Part shown: piece after piece, positions 1 through 10,194 of the stretch | Layout: every line of letters starts with the position of its first letter | Position numbering within the stretch: position 1 is the first letter of the stretch | Assembly: GCA_964017185.1 (NCBI GenBank) | Contig: OZ024874.1 | Location: 54,216,856-54,280,855 of the forward strand | Source of the DNA: Rugalucina vietnamica | Lineage: Eukaryota; Mollusca; Bivalvia; Lucinida; Lucinidae | Direction of reading: 5' to 3' | DNA: 64,000 nucleotides | Notes under the pieces: model-generated | Database searches by the model: none | What the model was told of the DNA's origin: nothing | The model's input: the letters and a program-made list of their open reading frames with translations, nothing else | Position numbers and translations under genes: made by a program

Positions 1-30
1 CAATCAGAAAAAGACTCCCACTCATACTAG
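1..30 (-). mobile_element. RT-element 3' tail, cut by window edge
   Basis: The first bases 'caatcagaaaaagactccca' match, on the minus strand, the extreme 3' tail seen at 60300 and 30905. Only the fragment inside the window is visible. Confidence 0.6.
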
Positions 31-211
31 GTATGTTTTAAGGAACAGATATTACCATTAACATGATCTATACTTCATGACTACAATATGTCTATAGTTC
101 CTGATTACAATATGCGAAACGGTAAAAGTAAATAGTTAATTTCAAAAAGAATACCTACTCTAAAATCGGTACAAATACAAAAAGAATATATCGTAAAAAG
201 ACAGTCACAAA

Positions 212-213
<2 letters not shown>

Positions 214-253
<40 letters not shown>
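214..253. repeat. Poly-T tract of about 40 bases
   Basis: Uninterrupted T run followed by 'gttgatgttgttg'. It could be the reversed poly-A of a retroposed sequence. It splits a duplicated segment starting 'gacagtcacaaa'. Confidence 0.9.
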
Positions 254-254
<1 letters not shown>

Positions 255-289
255 TTGATGTTGTTGTTTTTGTTGTTTTGTTTAAGTTT

Positions 290-490
290 AACTTTAATTT
301 GCATGTATTTCTTTTCAAGTCGTATTTATATTTTGTTTTCATTTCAATTTTGTATAATTATCGTTGTAGTCCCGACAGTCACAAACGTTTTATTGTGTAA
401 ATTTCATTTTAATTTGTAGGCATTTATTTCTTTTCAAGTCGTATTAATAATTTGTTTTGTTTTCAATTTTGTATAATTATCGTTTAAATT
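290..490 (+). repeat. Two-copy tandem duplication
   Basis: 'ttcttttcaagtcgtatt' followed by 'caattttgtataattatcgt' occurs twice about 120 bp apart (near 310-362 and 428-483). Both copies also share an upstream 'gacagtcacaaa'. Confidence 0.7.
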
Positions 491-654
491 ACGTGTTTAT
501 TCGTGTCTTAACTGCTTTGAAGTTTCTGAGACCCTAAGTATCGACTTTGTATATATTTTCATGCTTCTTTTTCAGATTTATCAGAATTACCCTATAGTAT
601 TAGTACCTATTATCTAGCTTAATTAACAAAACAAAAGCTTATAGCGGCGTAAGC

Positions 655-912
655 AATTTTCATGGGTTGATTTCCCACAAATTTGTTTGTTTGTATTAAG
701 CTGAATGTCCAAGTCAACAATTTTTCAGTCATGTCTGGGCGGAGTCACCGTCTCCTGGGTATTAACTAGTACTGTGGGGAGTAAATGTGCTTTGCTCAAG
801 GACACAATACGGTGTCGCCAGTGCGGATCGAACTCAGGACCTCTCGATTCGGAGTCCGATGCTCTACAACTATGCCACCGCGAACTTAACCCACATATTT
901 ATACAAGTCTTT
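655..912 (-). mobile_element. tRNA-derived SINE
   Basis: On the minus strand a tRNA-like head with a box-B-like 'gagttcgatccgc' is followed by 'cgtattgtgtccttgagcaa', then 'cagacatgactgaaaaattg' and an 'aacaaacaaa' tail. The same layout recurs at 9765, 20956 and 24945. Clade (for example V-SINE/RUDI of molluscs) is not assigned. Confidence 0.75.
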
Positions 913-2117
913 GGATTCAACGCGATGAAGCGATCGGCTTCAACTCTTCTTGAGACATTTACTCGTCTATAGTAATGTCACTGCTAAATGCAATTAATTT
1001 TCTATTTCGTCAAGAGAACGCTGCTTTGTTGCAATCAATTTAGTCGAAACGACATTTGGTCGCATACGACCTTCACCGGTTCGATACGATATTCGGTCGA
1101 ATACGAGCAATACAGCAACGTACATGTACAAAATTGTGTCGATATTTTCAATAATTGACGGAGTTCTTTTGAACAGCGTGTCGTGTGCCTCCCAAAATCC
1201 ACATGCACGGATGGCTTGGAAAACATACATGTACATGCATGTCGAATGTCAAAACCTCATTGTCTGTATACAAGGCAAGTGACACTAGAAAAAGGGAGGA
1301 TAATGTGTTGAAAACAAAGTAATGTAGTTCATATGTGTACACTAGTTTTGTGTAAGAAATGGGTCATATGAAATTTTCAATTTATTTCTGAACACGTGCA
1401 TGTATATACAGTTCGGGCCACGAGTACATGAGCGCATGTCGCATTGTCGCATAGATTGATGGTGAATAGATTAATAAGCGAACGCGAAGTGTGGTGTGCA
1501 CTGATCAGTTCACCATTGTGATAATAGGTTTTAGTTTGGTTACTTATGAAACTTATTTTAGAGGAAAATATGCTTTGGTGTACATGTACACCTAGTCCGA
1601 CAGGTCCACGTGCATATAATTGCACATTCCTGCACCTAGAAACAAGTCCTCATGTCCATTTATGACAAAGTATACAATGCCATAATACGTCGTTTAACCG
1701 GTTCCATAAGTTTCCGCTCCGGGAGCGGGGATATTGGTTTCGAACATTATAAGGCAAGCACTGGCGTCTCTTCTCCAACATAGCACCACTTACATGTACA
1801 TCGCATATCAAGCAAAACTTATATGAAAAGTCTGTCAGAATATAAAAGTGCGATAATATTCAATGTTTGTATTACTGTGTTTCCGACGTATAACAGTGTA
1901 CAACATGATGGGTTTCCTTATTACACGCATGCAGTTTACATTAAGCAGATGGACTCGATCGGGAGCGGACCATACTTTATGTCTGACACATTTCTATAAT
2001 GGAGATAAGTCATAAGATTATTTCTATGGCTATTATTTCTATGACTAGGATAAGTGACCGTCCTAGCATCACTCAGATATTGACCGTGGACGAAAAATTC
2101 TAAATTGTTCACGGTAT
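913..2117. other. No gene recognised
   Basis: No splice-flanked domain, RNA gene or structured repeat was recognised. Open frames here are short and lack homology-like motifs. Confidence 0.5.
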
Positions 2118-2369
2118 CATTACGAAAACTGGCCATGCAATTTACGGATTTTTTTTTTTTCAGCTGTAAAAAAAATGAAAATTTCACCAGAAAAATGTTG
2201 ATATTTTGTAATTTTTGCTCAAAACATACATTGTGGGTACACGTTAGAACCGCCGCATGCATGTTTTGGATAGAAAATGAAAATTAGGTATACCTCTGCA
2301 AACCCCAGTTTTTATATACAAAAATGGGGTTTACGGGGGTATACATTTCACGGACATGTTTTCCTGATG
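2118..2369 (+). mobile_element. Hairpin MITE, copy 1 (collapsed centre)
   Basis: The ends are the imperfect inverted pair 'cattacgaaaac' and 'gttttcctgatg'. Inside are the family blocks 'ttttgctcaaaacata', 'gtgggtacacgttagaaccg' and 'ggggtatacatt'. The central hairpin is reduced to 'gccgcatgc', one arm being lost. Confidence 0.75.
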
Positions 2370-2379
2370 ATCGGGCTCA

Positions 2380-2940
2380 CTTGGATTAAGAACAGCTGTG
2401 AGATTCACTTCATTTAAAAGAAACCAGTCTTGCCATACCCACTCTTTTATAGCGGAATCCTGTTTTAGACAACAGATCGGATCAGGTTTTTTACTGGTTC
2501 TGGCACATTGCTTTACTAGTTCTCGCACATTGCTTTGCATTTTAGAGAATGAATATAAGAAAGAGATAGAACAGTCTAGACTAGAACAATCCGTCTTTTT
2601 CAAATGAGGCTAGATCGACAGGGCGTCTTATCGGCACTCCTGACCGGCGTCACATTTACATTTTAATACTTGTAATTACAACTCTCTTGTCATTGTCATT
2701 TATAAGAATTACATGTACATGAACGCGACAACCATAATCGAGATTAAAATACATGCTTTAGACTATTTCCCCTCTAAATGCCAAAGTATCGTGATATCCA
2801 TGTACAACTACATGTATGATAAAAATATTAAGTATTAAATTTCAGATAATTACTTTTTACAGGATGATGAAAAACAATAGCAGTGCTAAGGGCTTTACAT
2901 ACATTAGAACAGCCTTATGTTTTGCATCATCCAGTAAAAG
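2380..2940. other. Unassigned; small local duplication
   Basis: A minus-strand frame of 90 codons (2331-2603) is open but unrecognised. 'ggcacattgctttactagtt' and 'cgcacattgctttgca' form a 26-bp local tandem duplication at about 2499-2540. Confidence 0.4.
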
Positions 2941-2984
2941 CTAAAAATCTGTATTTAAATCTTCAAAAGAGACAGGATAAAAAC

Positions 2985-3205
2985 TCATGGTAAACAATAT
3001 GCCGCTTAGCAAATGGAGATCTCCGGAAGGCCAAAAGACACCACTAAAAAACTGGAAGACCACAAATAGGAGTTTGAACCCCGCTGGGTCGAGTAACAGA
3101 CACAATATGCTCCGGCCTTCAACAACTAAAATGAATAGCTTTAAGTCGCGATCATCATAATGTCTGAGTCTAATGCCCGACCTCCGGTGTACAATAAAGT
3201 GTCTG
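2985..3205 (-). mobile_element. RT-element internal fragment
   Basis: The reverse complement matches 7540-7700 and 35466-35597: 'gcgacttaaagctattcatt', 'ggccggagc', 'ggagatctccat'. It is joined tail-to-head with a plus-strand tail fragment at 3225. Confidence 0.7.
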
Positions 3206-3224
3206 CCTGTTGTCAAATTCTAAT

Positions 3225-3592
3225 ACTTGTGTCACTGAGTGGCCGCCAATTGTGCTCTTAGCTTACGCGAGAAAACCAGTCTTCGAAGTTTCCGACCAGG
3301 TCCGAGACAAACCGGGATGTACAGCCACAGAGAAGGGTTAGAATCTTGAAATTCCGGGCATAAGTAGAATATGAAGTGTACTATCCGTTTAGCGAAATCA
3401 AAGGCGCTGATCAGCTGTGCAGTTACTGCATAGCTGATCTTCGCCTCTGTTTTCGAACAAAAACCCGGTTTCTCATGATGCGACTTAGGTATCTTATTGT
3501 CGATTAAGTTTTTTTCCCCATTTCGGTTTTTGGAGTTGCAATTTATCTCTGATTGTGCCATTTCCTCATCAATGCCTACATTTACCTTTCTT
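3225..3592 (+). mobile_element. RT-element 3' tail split by a palindromic MITE
   Basis: Tail blocks 'cactgagtggccgcc' and 'agcttacg' (3230-3266) resume at 'taggtatcttattgtcga' and 'ttcggtttttggagt' (3486-3592). The gap is exactly filled by the MITE at 3266-3486. Confidence 0.7.
3266..3486 (+). mobile_element. Palindromic MITE (family 2), copy 1
   Basis: Ends 'gcgagaaaacc' and 'ggtttctcatg' are inverted. The centre forms a hairpin around 'ggcgctgatcagctgtgcag'. Relatives lie at 36620-36848 and 57931-58174. Confidence 0.75.
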
Positions 3593-3734
3593 TTTAACTA
3601 AATATGTGAAAACGTTATGTGCAAACAACACAGACAATCAATACCAAAGCATCAAGTAGTACCACAACAATCGCATTTGGCACAAATACAGTGGTATTAT
3701 GGCTAGAACCAATTTTTGCACAGTTCGCGCTTAT

Positions 3735-3880
3735 CATTTGTGATTTTTCGCGGCGAAAACACCTCAAAATTTCACCGGCGAAGAAAAATTTAAACGTTAA
3801 ATCGGTTAATTGTTGCCGCGACGTAAGTTTTAAATTCCTATTTCGCCGCGAAACACGGCGAAATACCTGTTCATGTTAAC
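3735..3880. repeat. CG-rich palindromic segment
   Basis: 'tttttcgcggcgaaaa' and 'tatttcgccgcgaaacacgg' are inverted relatives about 95 bp apart, in otherwise AT-rich DNA. It may be a decayed MITE. Confidence 0.4.
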
Positions 3881-4135
3881 ATACAATTATTTATGTTTAA
3901 TTTAATGACCACACTATTATTCATCTGTTCCTAGTATAGAACATGCACATTCATAATGTGTACGATTATGCATGTATAGAAATGAAAAACGTGCATTTGG
4001 GCTTGCTTGTTACCACTCTGATCACTCTTAATGAATGCCAGCACAAGACTAATCGCAATCATATCGATTAATACATTGTAATTGCCTAGAAGAAGTACAA
4101 CTAGCGAAAATGATGCTGAGTTCAGTTTACCAGTC

Positions 4136-4285
4136 AACAATGTTTAAGTCCCATGGCGACAACACTTTCAGGGTAATACATGTATACCAGTTTTGCTCAA
4201 GACGGAACCCAACGAATATAGGAATCGAACACAGGACATTTTGATTCCGGTCAATTCCTACAATCCACCACTAGGCTTCTGCACT
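4136..4285 (-). mobile_element. Degraded tRNA-derived SINE
   Basis: On the minus strand: 'gcctagtggtggattg' (box-A-like), 'gtgttcgattcc' (box-B-like), then 'tcttgagcaaaac' and 'ttgactgg'. This matches the SINE layout at 655-912. Confidence 0.6.
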
Positions 4286-4609
4286 TAACTTTGTTCTCTT
4301 AATAAAGTGTGATCACACGTGTATAAACACTTTTGCGGGAATACGTAAAGTCAATGACGACGTCCGTGACATCACTATAAATTTTCCTTGCAAATACAAA
4401 TACGTATATTCACGTTGAAGGCCATAAAATCCTTTTGAGCAGTCATATGATGAAACGTATTTTACCTTGCTTTCAATCATGGTAATTTGATATGAAATTA
4501 ATAAAACGAGCTTTTGGCTAATTTAACAAAATTTCACATGGAATGACCACGAGTGGAAGATCCTCTATATATTATCAATCAAATATCAGTATTGTTTCCC
4601 CAAAACGTT

Positions 4610-4865
4610 TGCGAGTTTTCCGGAATTATGTAATTAAATCAGACTTAACGGAGTTTTGGAACAGCCAAAACGCCAAATTGTGTGCTTAACGTCGTGGCGA
4701 TTCGCGACCAACGTCACACTAATATGAGTAAACAAACAACGTCACTGGCTGACAGTGAAGTCGCTTTGCCCATAGGCGTTGCTTACGTACGTGTGAATTC
4801 ACAATGGTTTCATCGGGAAATGAAGAACACCAAGAATGGCACTTTCAACTGCGACGTCATATGAT
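4610..4865 (-). repeat. Dispersed repeat, mate of 63788-64000
   Basis: The reverse complement shares 'gttcttcatttccc', 'acgcctatggg', 'ccagtgacgttg', 'cgtgacgttggtcgcga' and 'gttttggctgttccaaaa' with the right edge of the window, in the same order. Confidence 0.75.
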
Positions 4866-5104
4866 AAAAAAGAGTTAATTAAACGCCTGAATAGTTTTCT
4901 AGAACTTCGTTGTGATTTCCTTGTCACTAGTACTGGCAATAATTTCTATTAGGCACCGCAATAAATCAAAGCACTTATAATGATTAGGCTCGTATATTTT
5001 TCAGTCCAGTGCACACGTAACCATCGACAATTGTTTCTGTAGAACCTCTTGTGAGTTAGAGGGAAGATTTTATTTTTACTGGAACTATACAGTCATGTAT
5101 TTAC

Positions 5105-5203
5105 CTTTTTTCATACAAATTCCGTAAGCCTCTAAACCACACGAGACACTCTCTTGATATATCACTTGGTTTTTAACTACGACCATACCGCAATCTTTAA
5201 TGC
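5105..5203 (-). CDS. C-type lectin domain, exon C (C-terminal part)
   Basis: The 99-bp exon follows 'atgatcttacag' and ends AAAAAG/gtaaat. It encodes IKDCGMVVVKNQVIYQESVS and CGLEAYGICMKK, matching the CTLD end (x-D-C-x-x-x..W/Y-x-x-x-x-C-x-x-x-x-x-x-I-C). It is phase 1 at both ends. The segment between WSDG (exon B) and KDC (exon C), which normally carries the long loop with the EPN or QPD sugar and calcium motif, is not encoded by either exon. A further phase 1-1 exon may lie in 5.2-10.0 kb but was not identified. The open phase-1 end implies more coding sequence below 5105. Confidence 0.75.
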
Positions 5204-5349
5204 CTGTAAGATCATATTGTTTAACTGGAACCCTCCATATCCGGCGTGGAAAATCTGGAAAATTACACATGCAAAGCGAATTCGGTTATTTCCCATAGAT
5301 CGCAACTTCAGCAATGTCATCTATTTGACACATCCGAATATTTGACAGG

Positions 5350-6205
5350 TTACTATTTACAGATATAATAGCGTTGTGGAGCAAAGTGAACACACCGAAA
5401 GCCTAATAAGCATCTCGCTGCGCTCTGTCGGCTTTAAGTTCACGTGCCGAGTCTCTAAGCTTCTTAATATTGACCGATACCGACATTTCTTAGTTCTTTC
5501 TTATAACATGGTCCTAGCAATTCTTTAATATCAATTACAAACATATGAGCCTTATGCTAGTTGAGATATTAGCTTTTTTTATATTTCTGGATTTTCTCAA
5601 CAACCAAGAAAGTCATCTGACGTATTATAATTTCAGTGTGTTGCTGTATGTTCCCTGTTCTTGGGATATTAGGGTGTAACATGTAAAAAACGATTTTTTT
5701 ATTTCGCTTAAAATTGAATGAGAAAAGTGTATCGTCCCAAATAATGCAAATCGGGAAGTATTTGATCAGTGCATGCGTACACCTTTTAACCTCCAAATGA
5801 CCAAGAAACAATGTCAGGTACTCCCCCTTAAAAAATCATGAAAAAAAGTAAAGTTCCACGACAAATAAGCTCGTAAATCCCTTTATGTTTAATTGAAATG
5901 GGGTTATTTTATTCAACGTGTAAGTTATCTGGTGAGCGGTGCATGATGATTTAGAATGGTGGTTGATAGCCAATTTAAATCATACCACTATTTAAATGCT
6001 TGCGCATGCGCACTGTGTGTTTTACTACTGTCAGCATGTCTGTGTTTGGCATCGAATAACACCGGAAATACTCATTAAAATGAAAATTGGTTTCTTGCCT
6101 TTGGAAGCGCCATCCTTTCTTTACTTGACGCAGAAGCAGAAAATGAAATTACTTCTGATTATATCAGATTGCTCCAAACTTAGTGGAATATCATTGTTGC
6201 GTTTC

Positions 6206-6239
<34 letters not shown>

Positions 6240-6397
6240 TTCAGTATATCTTAGTTTTGGTTATAAAGCATTGTCCTGGCAATCGTTGAATACTAATGAC
6301 AGCTCTTCATGTCTTGTTGAAATTGATGTTGAAGGTTGAAGATGTTCTCAATATTTATGAAACAAAACATCAAATGACATTAAATAGTGTAATTTAA
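5350..6397. other. Intron B-C, upper part: nothing recognised
   Basis: I looked for the missing CTLD loop exon (W-x-x-G-[EQ]-P-x) and found no convincing phase 1-1 candidate. A T29 tract lies at about 6210-6238. Confidence 0.4.
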
Positions 6398-6444
6398 AAA
6401 GTACAAGTCGGCAACGATCAGGCAAAGGCGCAATCAGAAAAAGA
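6398..6444 (-). mobile_element. RT-element 3' tail fragment
   Basis: 'aaagtacaagtcggcaacga' and 'ggcgcaatcagaaaaaga' match the terminal 45 bp of the RT tails. It lies only 9 bp outside the mariner-type element. Confidence 0.7.
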
Positions 6445-6904
6445 AGTGTAATACAGGGTGTCCCAGAAAACATGATACATTTTAAAACTCTATTAAAATG
6501 TTCAGTTCTTTTATTAAGTTACTGTTAAATGAGCTTAAATGATTGGCAATGAGTGAAAATTTTATTTTATAGCATTGTCAGCATTGTTTTTTCTCATGTG
6601 CTTTCTTAAGCCTGGAAGATAATGTCGCACCAAATGGGAAATTCAGCAATTTGACCAACTGAAATATACCGACAAATGATGTTTTAGGCCCCCTGCTTCG
6701 GGTGTTTAAGGAAAGTTTAATATTTAATGCATTAAACAAAACAATACCATCTTCAAAAGACATTGAATGGTTTTGCTGTATTGCGCTCGCACCTTACTGT
6801 GCATGGCACATCAAACAGTAAATGTAGTATCAGCGGTTTCACTACTGGAAAGTGGGTGGGGTAACAAAATTTGGTACTCATGTTGATAATACCTCGATGA
6901 CCTT

Positions 6905-7588
6905 TTGAACATTGACAACCCTTATTTTGAAGGTATGGTCAATCAAATTTATCCATCTGAACTACAGTTGAACAAAGCCAATATCTCGGATACCGAAGCC
7001 CCCTTTTTAGATCTACATCTTTCTGTTGCAAATGGATTTGTTTCTTCTAAAATTTATGATAAGCGCGATGACTTTGATTTTGATATAGTAAATTTTCCTT
7101 TTTTGGATGGTGACTTTCCTCGTCGTGCTTCTTATGGTGTATACATTTCGCAACTTATTAGGTTTGCTAGAGTCTGCAGTCATGTTACAGACTTCAACGC
7201 TCGAAATAAATCTTTAACGGCCAAACTTCTCCAACAGGGCTATCGGTATCATAAACTTCGAAAAACCTTTTCTAAATTTTATCGTAGACACTATGAATTG
7301 ATTTCCAAATATAATGTTGGGTTAAAGACACTTTTAAGTGAGGGTCTTTCGGAACCAGAATTTTATGGTGACTTGGTTTACAAATTTAAGAAACTTATAG
7401 GAAGTAATGATTTTTCTTTTCAGTTTAGAAAAATCATAACACGTTACAGACGTATAGGTTATAACTTAAATGTTATGCGACAGTCTGCATGCTTAGTTTT
7501 TGACCCAATCACGGTTGATAACTATGCTGCCTTCTTTAATTGCACGCCGGTGGGTCGGGCGTCAGACTCTATGATGGCCCCGACTTAA
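6905..7588 (+). pseudogene. Reverse-transcriptase element, C-terminal part
   Basis: The 227-codon frame encodes EAPFLDLHLSVANGF, KIYDKRDDFDFDIVNFPFLD, YGVYISQLIRFARVCSH and a basic tail (YRYHKLRKTFSKFYRRHYEL). This resembles the post-catalytic thumb region of retroelement polymerases such as Penelope-like elements. The catalytic motifs lie upstream and are absent, so this is a 5'-truncated, non-functional copy. Clade assignment is tentative. The first methionine is internal to the original protein, not a true start. The frame runs directly into the 3' untranslated tail shared by the other copies. Confidence 0.7.
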
Positions 7589-8220
7589 AGCTATTCATTT
7601 TAGTTGGTTGGGGCCGGAGCTTCTTGTCTGTTGCTTGGCCCACAGGGGTCCAACTGATGTTTTTCTTTTGCTCCGGAGTTAGTAAGTTATTTGGCCCCCA
7701 GGGATCTCCATCGTCGGGCAGCTTACTGAATCTGTGAGTCCTGGTTTTTGATTCATCAGGATGTTTATCATGATTTATTTGTTTGTTCTTGATGATTCAT
7801 TTACTAGTTAGAGATTCACCACGAGGACCGAAGAACTAACTAAATGTTATGAACCACTGCAGAAGCTGAGGGTGATGTTACGGCCGTGTAAATTCGATTT
7901 AAACCCGCCAGTAACTTTGTGTTACTGATCGTTCCAAGTCGATACTTCTGTGGTGGTTCTTTTTGTTTTATGTCTTGGTGTTTAAAATATTTTTGTGCTG
8001 TTGGCGCCTTATGTATGTTTGCATATTTTTAGTTAAGTTACGGTAACTGAGTGGCCACCTATTGGGAAAATAGCTGCTCATTCGGCTTACGAAGTGTTTT
8101 CATGGTATAAGTACCTGATTGTTAGTTTGGTTTTTTCCCGCCTTGGTTTTTGGAGTGGGAGTCTTTTTCTGATTGCGCCTTTTCCTGATCTTTGCCTACT
8201 TGTACTTTTTCAATGCGTTA
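7589..8220 (+). mobile_element. RT-element 3' tail, reference copy
   Basis: Best-preserved tail. Ordered blocks: 'gactctatgatggccccga', 'ggccggagcttcttgt', 'gggatctccatcgtcgggca', 'gttagagattcaccacgagg', 'ctgagggtgatgttacggcc', 'ctgatcgttccaagtcgata', 'ctgagtggccacctattggg', 'ggtttttggagtgggagtct' and 'tttgcctacttgtac'. At least a dozen fragments in the window align to it. Confidence 0.8.
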
Positions 8221-8719
8221 CAGTAAATAGATGATCTAAATGGTATGTGTTGTCCTAAAGAACAATATCACAAGTATTATTTAACAGCATCAAAACTGCA
8301 ATGAGATGGTTACCATGGTAACAATATATGTTTTTTTTTTAAATTATGTGATGAAAAAATGGTCAAAATGAACAAGGTGGTGCTATAGATTTGATCTGGA
8401 TAAAGATAACAGGGAAACACCATGTAAGACAAAATCTATGGCAAATAATAAAGCATGCAATGGACGTTTATAGTCACAATCATGCAGATATGAATATTAA
8501 TCCTGTCCTGGAAGGTGGGATGCTGTAATATGCATTGTAGAAAAGCTAACTTTAGGTGCGAAATGGCGAAATTTAGAAAAATAAAGTAACTTTTTAAAAA
8601 GCTATACCTTGCTTTTCCCAAATTTGGAATCAAGTCAAAATATCTATTTCGAGTCAAATGCTATAAGAATTTCAAAATGTATCAAGTTTTCTGGGACACC
8701 CGGTATAATACTTCTCAAA

Positions 8720-9760
8720 TTTTGATAGCGATCACACCTTTTTTTTTTTTGTTTACATGTCTAACTGGTTATCTAACACCAAACAGTTTGCTATACTGTA
8801 CATATGTTGCAGAGCCATCACTATGTTTACATCCCACTTTACTACAAAAATTATTATTATTTAGCAAAACACATGGACAAAAAAGAGAGCCAAAGCTACT
8901 GAGATTGGCAGGTCCTTTGAATATACAACAATTCAACCTTTTCTCTGACAAAAGTAACTGTAAGATTTTTGTTGCATATAGTACACCAAAGAAATACTAA
9001 AGGTCATTTCTACTACTCATTTTGGTACTATAAATGGACATTAAAATATGGTGACATTGTTTGGTGTAAAGATCAAATTCTGAATTGAAATTGGACATTT
9101 AGTTTATTTGATTGGCTGGACATTTCACAGATAGTTAAAGTGGGTTGGACTTAATTGTCAATCAACATGTATTGTGGCATAATAGGTCATCAGTAAAGGC
9201 AGTATTTGAGCTTGCCTACATTGTTACCGTAAATACTTTGAATGAAACAATTTACATTTTAGAAGAGAACAGCTTATTCATTTGAACTAGACCATTATCA
9301 TCATCAATATGATTGCAACCTTCATTATCGTCACCAACATCATAATTTACACAACAGATAACGTTATTTTTTACTTATTTTATTAAGATTCCTCCTGTAA
9401 AAAATCAATACTTCCTGTGACAGCATTTATGGTAAGATCAAATACTACACTCAAATACTACTATGTTTTAAGGACATGTCAATCATCTAACTCAAATGGT
9501 CTCTTTGATGTTCCCAGGCCACCTGGTTTGCTAAATAATATTATTTTTTGTAATAATTTTGTTGTGTCTCCTCTTACAAACTTGCAAAAAATGAATTCCA
9601 TCTAAAGTTTAAAACGTCACTGCTTCTTACCCTATCCAATTCTTTCATTCAACCCTTCTAACTGGTACATTCAACTGAAAAATGTGCCTTGGTAATCACA
9701 ATGCTGTTGCTTGGAAGCCCTAAACAGAGTTTTCGAATATTCCAGAAATTCGTAATTTGG
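8720..9760. other. Intron B-C, lower part: nothing recognised
   Basis: AT-rich single-copy-looking sequence with no splice-flanked domain. Minus strand 8769-8951 is open and contains HSDGSATYV, which vaguely resembles a CTLD loop but has no in-phase splice sites. Confidence 0.4.
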
Positions 9761-9764
9761 ATAC

Positions 9765-9935
9765 GATTTTTGTTTGTTTATAGTGAAGTTTAGCGTCCCA
9801 GTCAACAATTTTTAAGTCATGTCGGAACGGTGCCACCGCCTCCTGGGTACAAACCATTACTGTGTTGATTATTGTGTCTTGCTCAAGGACACAACACGGT
9901 GTGGCCGGTGGGGATCGATCCTCGGATCTCTCAAG
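9765..9935 (-). mobile_element. tRNA-derived SINE
   Basis: Reversed, it shows the box-B-like 'gaggatcgatcccc', 'ccgtgttgtgtccttgagca', 'gacatgacttaaaaattgtt' and 'gactgggacgctaaac', then 'aacaaac'. It sits about 115 bp below CTLD exon B. Confidence 0.75.
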
Positions 9936-10051
9936 GTCAACTACTACACCGCCGCCCTCCCTCAGTGGCTGTGAGGCCGAAACGGACATACTTCCGAGTA
10001 AATCCAGGGTCCATGAAAACAGGGTCCACGAATCTTCAAACCAATGTGTAC

Positions 10052-10150
10052 CGTCAGACCAGGTCCATATGCCTTCTGTTTGTAGGTCATTAGATCCAAC
10101 CCATGCCTTTGTCTCCAACCATGACGGGATATCAAACCTGTTGATTATGG
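10052..10150 (-). CDS. C-type lectin domain, exon B (central strand)
   Basis: The 99-bp exon follows 'tagttatttttgcag' and encodes IINRFDIPSW, then TKAWVGSNDLQTEGIWTWSD. W-V-G-x-N-D-L-x-x-E-G-x-W-x-W-S-D-G is the CTLD core. The proposed donor is GACG/gtacac, the only nearby GT in phase with exon C; its match to consensus is weak. Frame and phase link it exactly to exon A. A tRNA-type SINE lies on its downstream side (9765-9935) and the pearl-like element begins within about 50 bp on the other. Confidence 0.8.
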
Positions 10151-10194
10151 CTGCAAAAATAACTAGAATTGTCAGAGGATCTGACTATAGTCCC

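Larger units (their letters stand above)
6454..8703. mobile_element. TA-flanked mariner-type element with nested RT copy
   Basis: Termini are near-perfect inverted repeats of about 33 bp. The left reads CAGGGTGTCCCAGAAAAC; the right, reversed, reads CCGGGTGTCCCAGAAAAC. Both continue with a shared TTGATACATTTT-like stretch (ATGATACATTTT on the left). Both ends abut TA (6452-6453 and 8704-8705), as for the Tc1/mariner superfamily. No transposase is recognisable. The middle (about 6890-8220) is a plus-strand RT element, so the original element was about 0.9 kb. Confidence 0.75.

Noticed and set aside
9480..9560. Possible CTLD loop exon on the minus strand
   Set aside because: An acceptor-like 'aataatattatttag' exists, but the in-phase frame hits a stop and lacks W-x-x-G-[EQ]-P.
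9720..10118. 132-codon minus-strand ORF taken whole
   Set aside because: Only its first part (10052-10118) belongs to CTLD exon B. The rest reads into intron and an inverted SINE.
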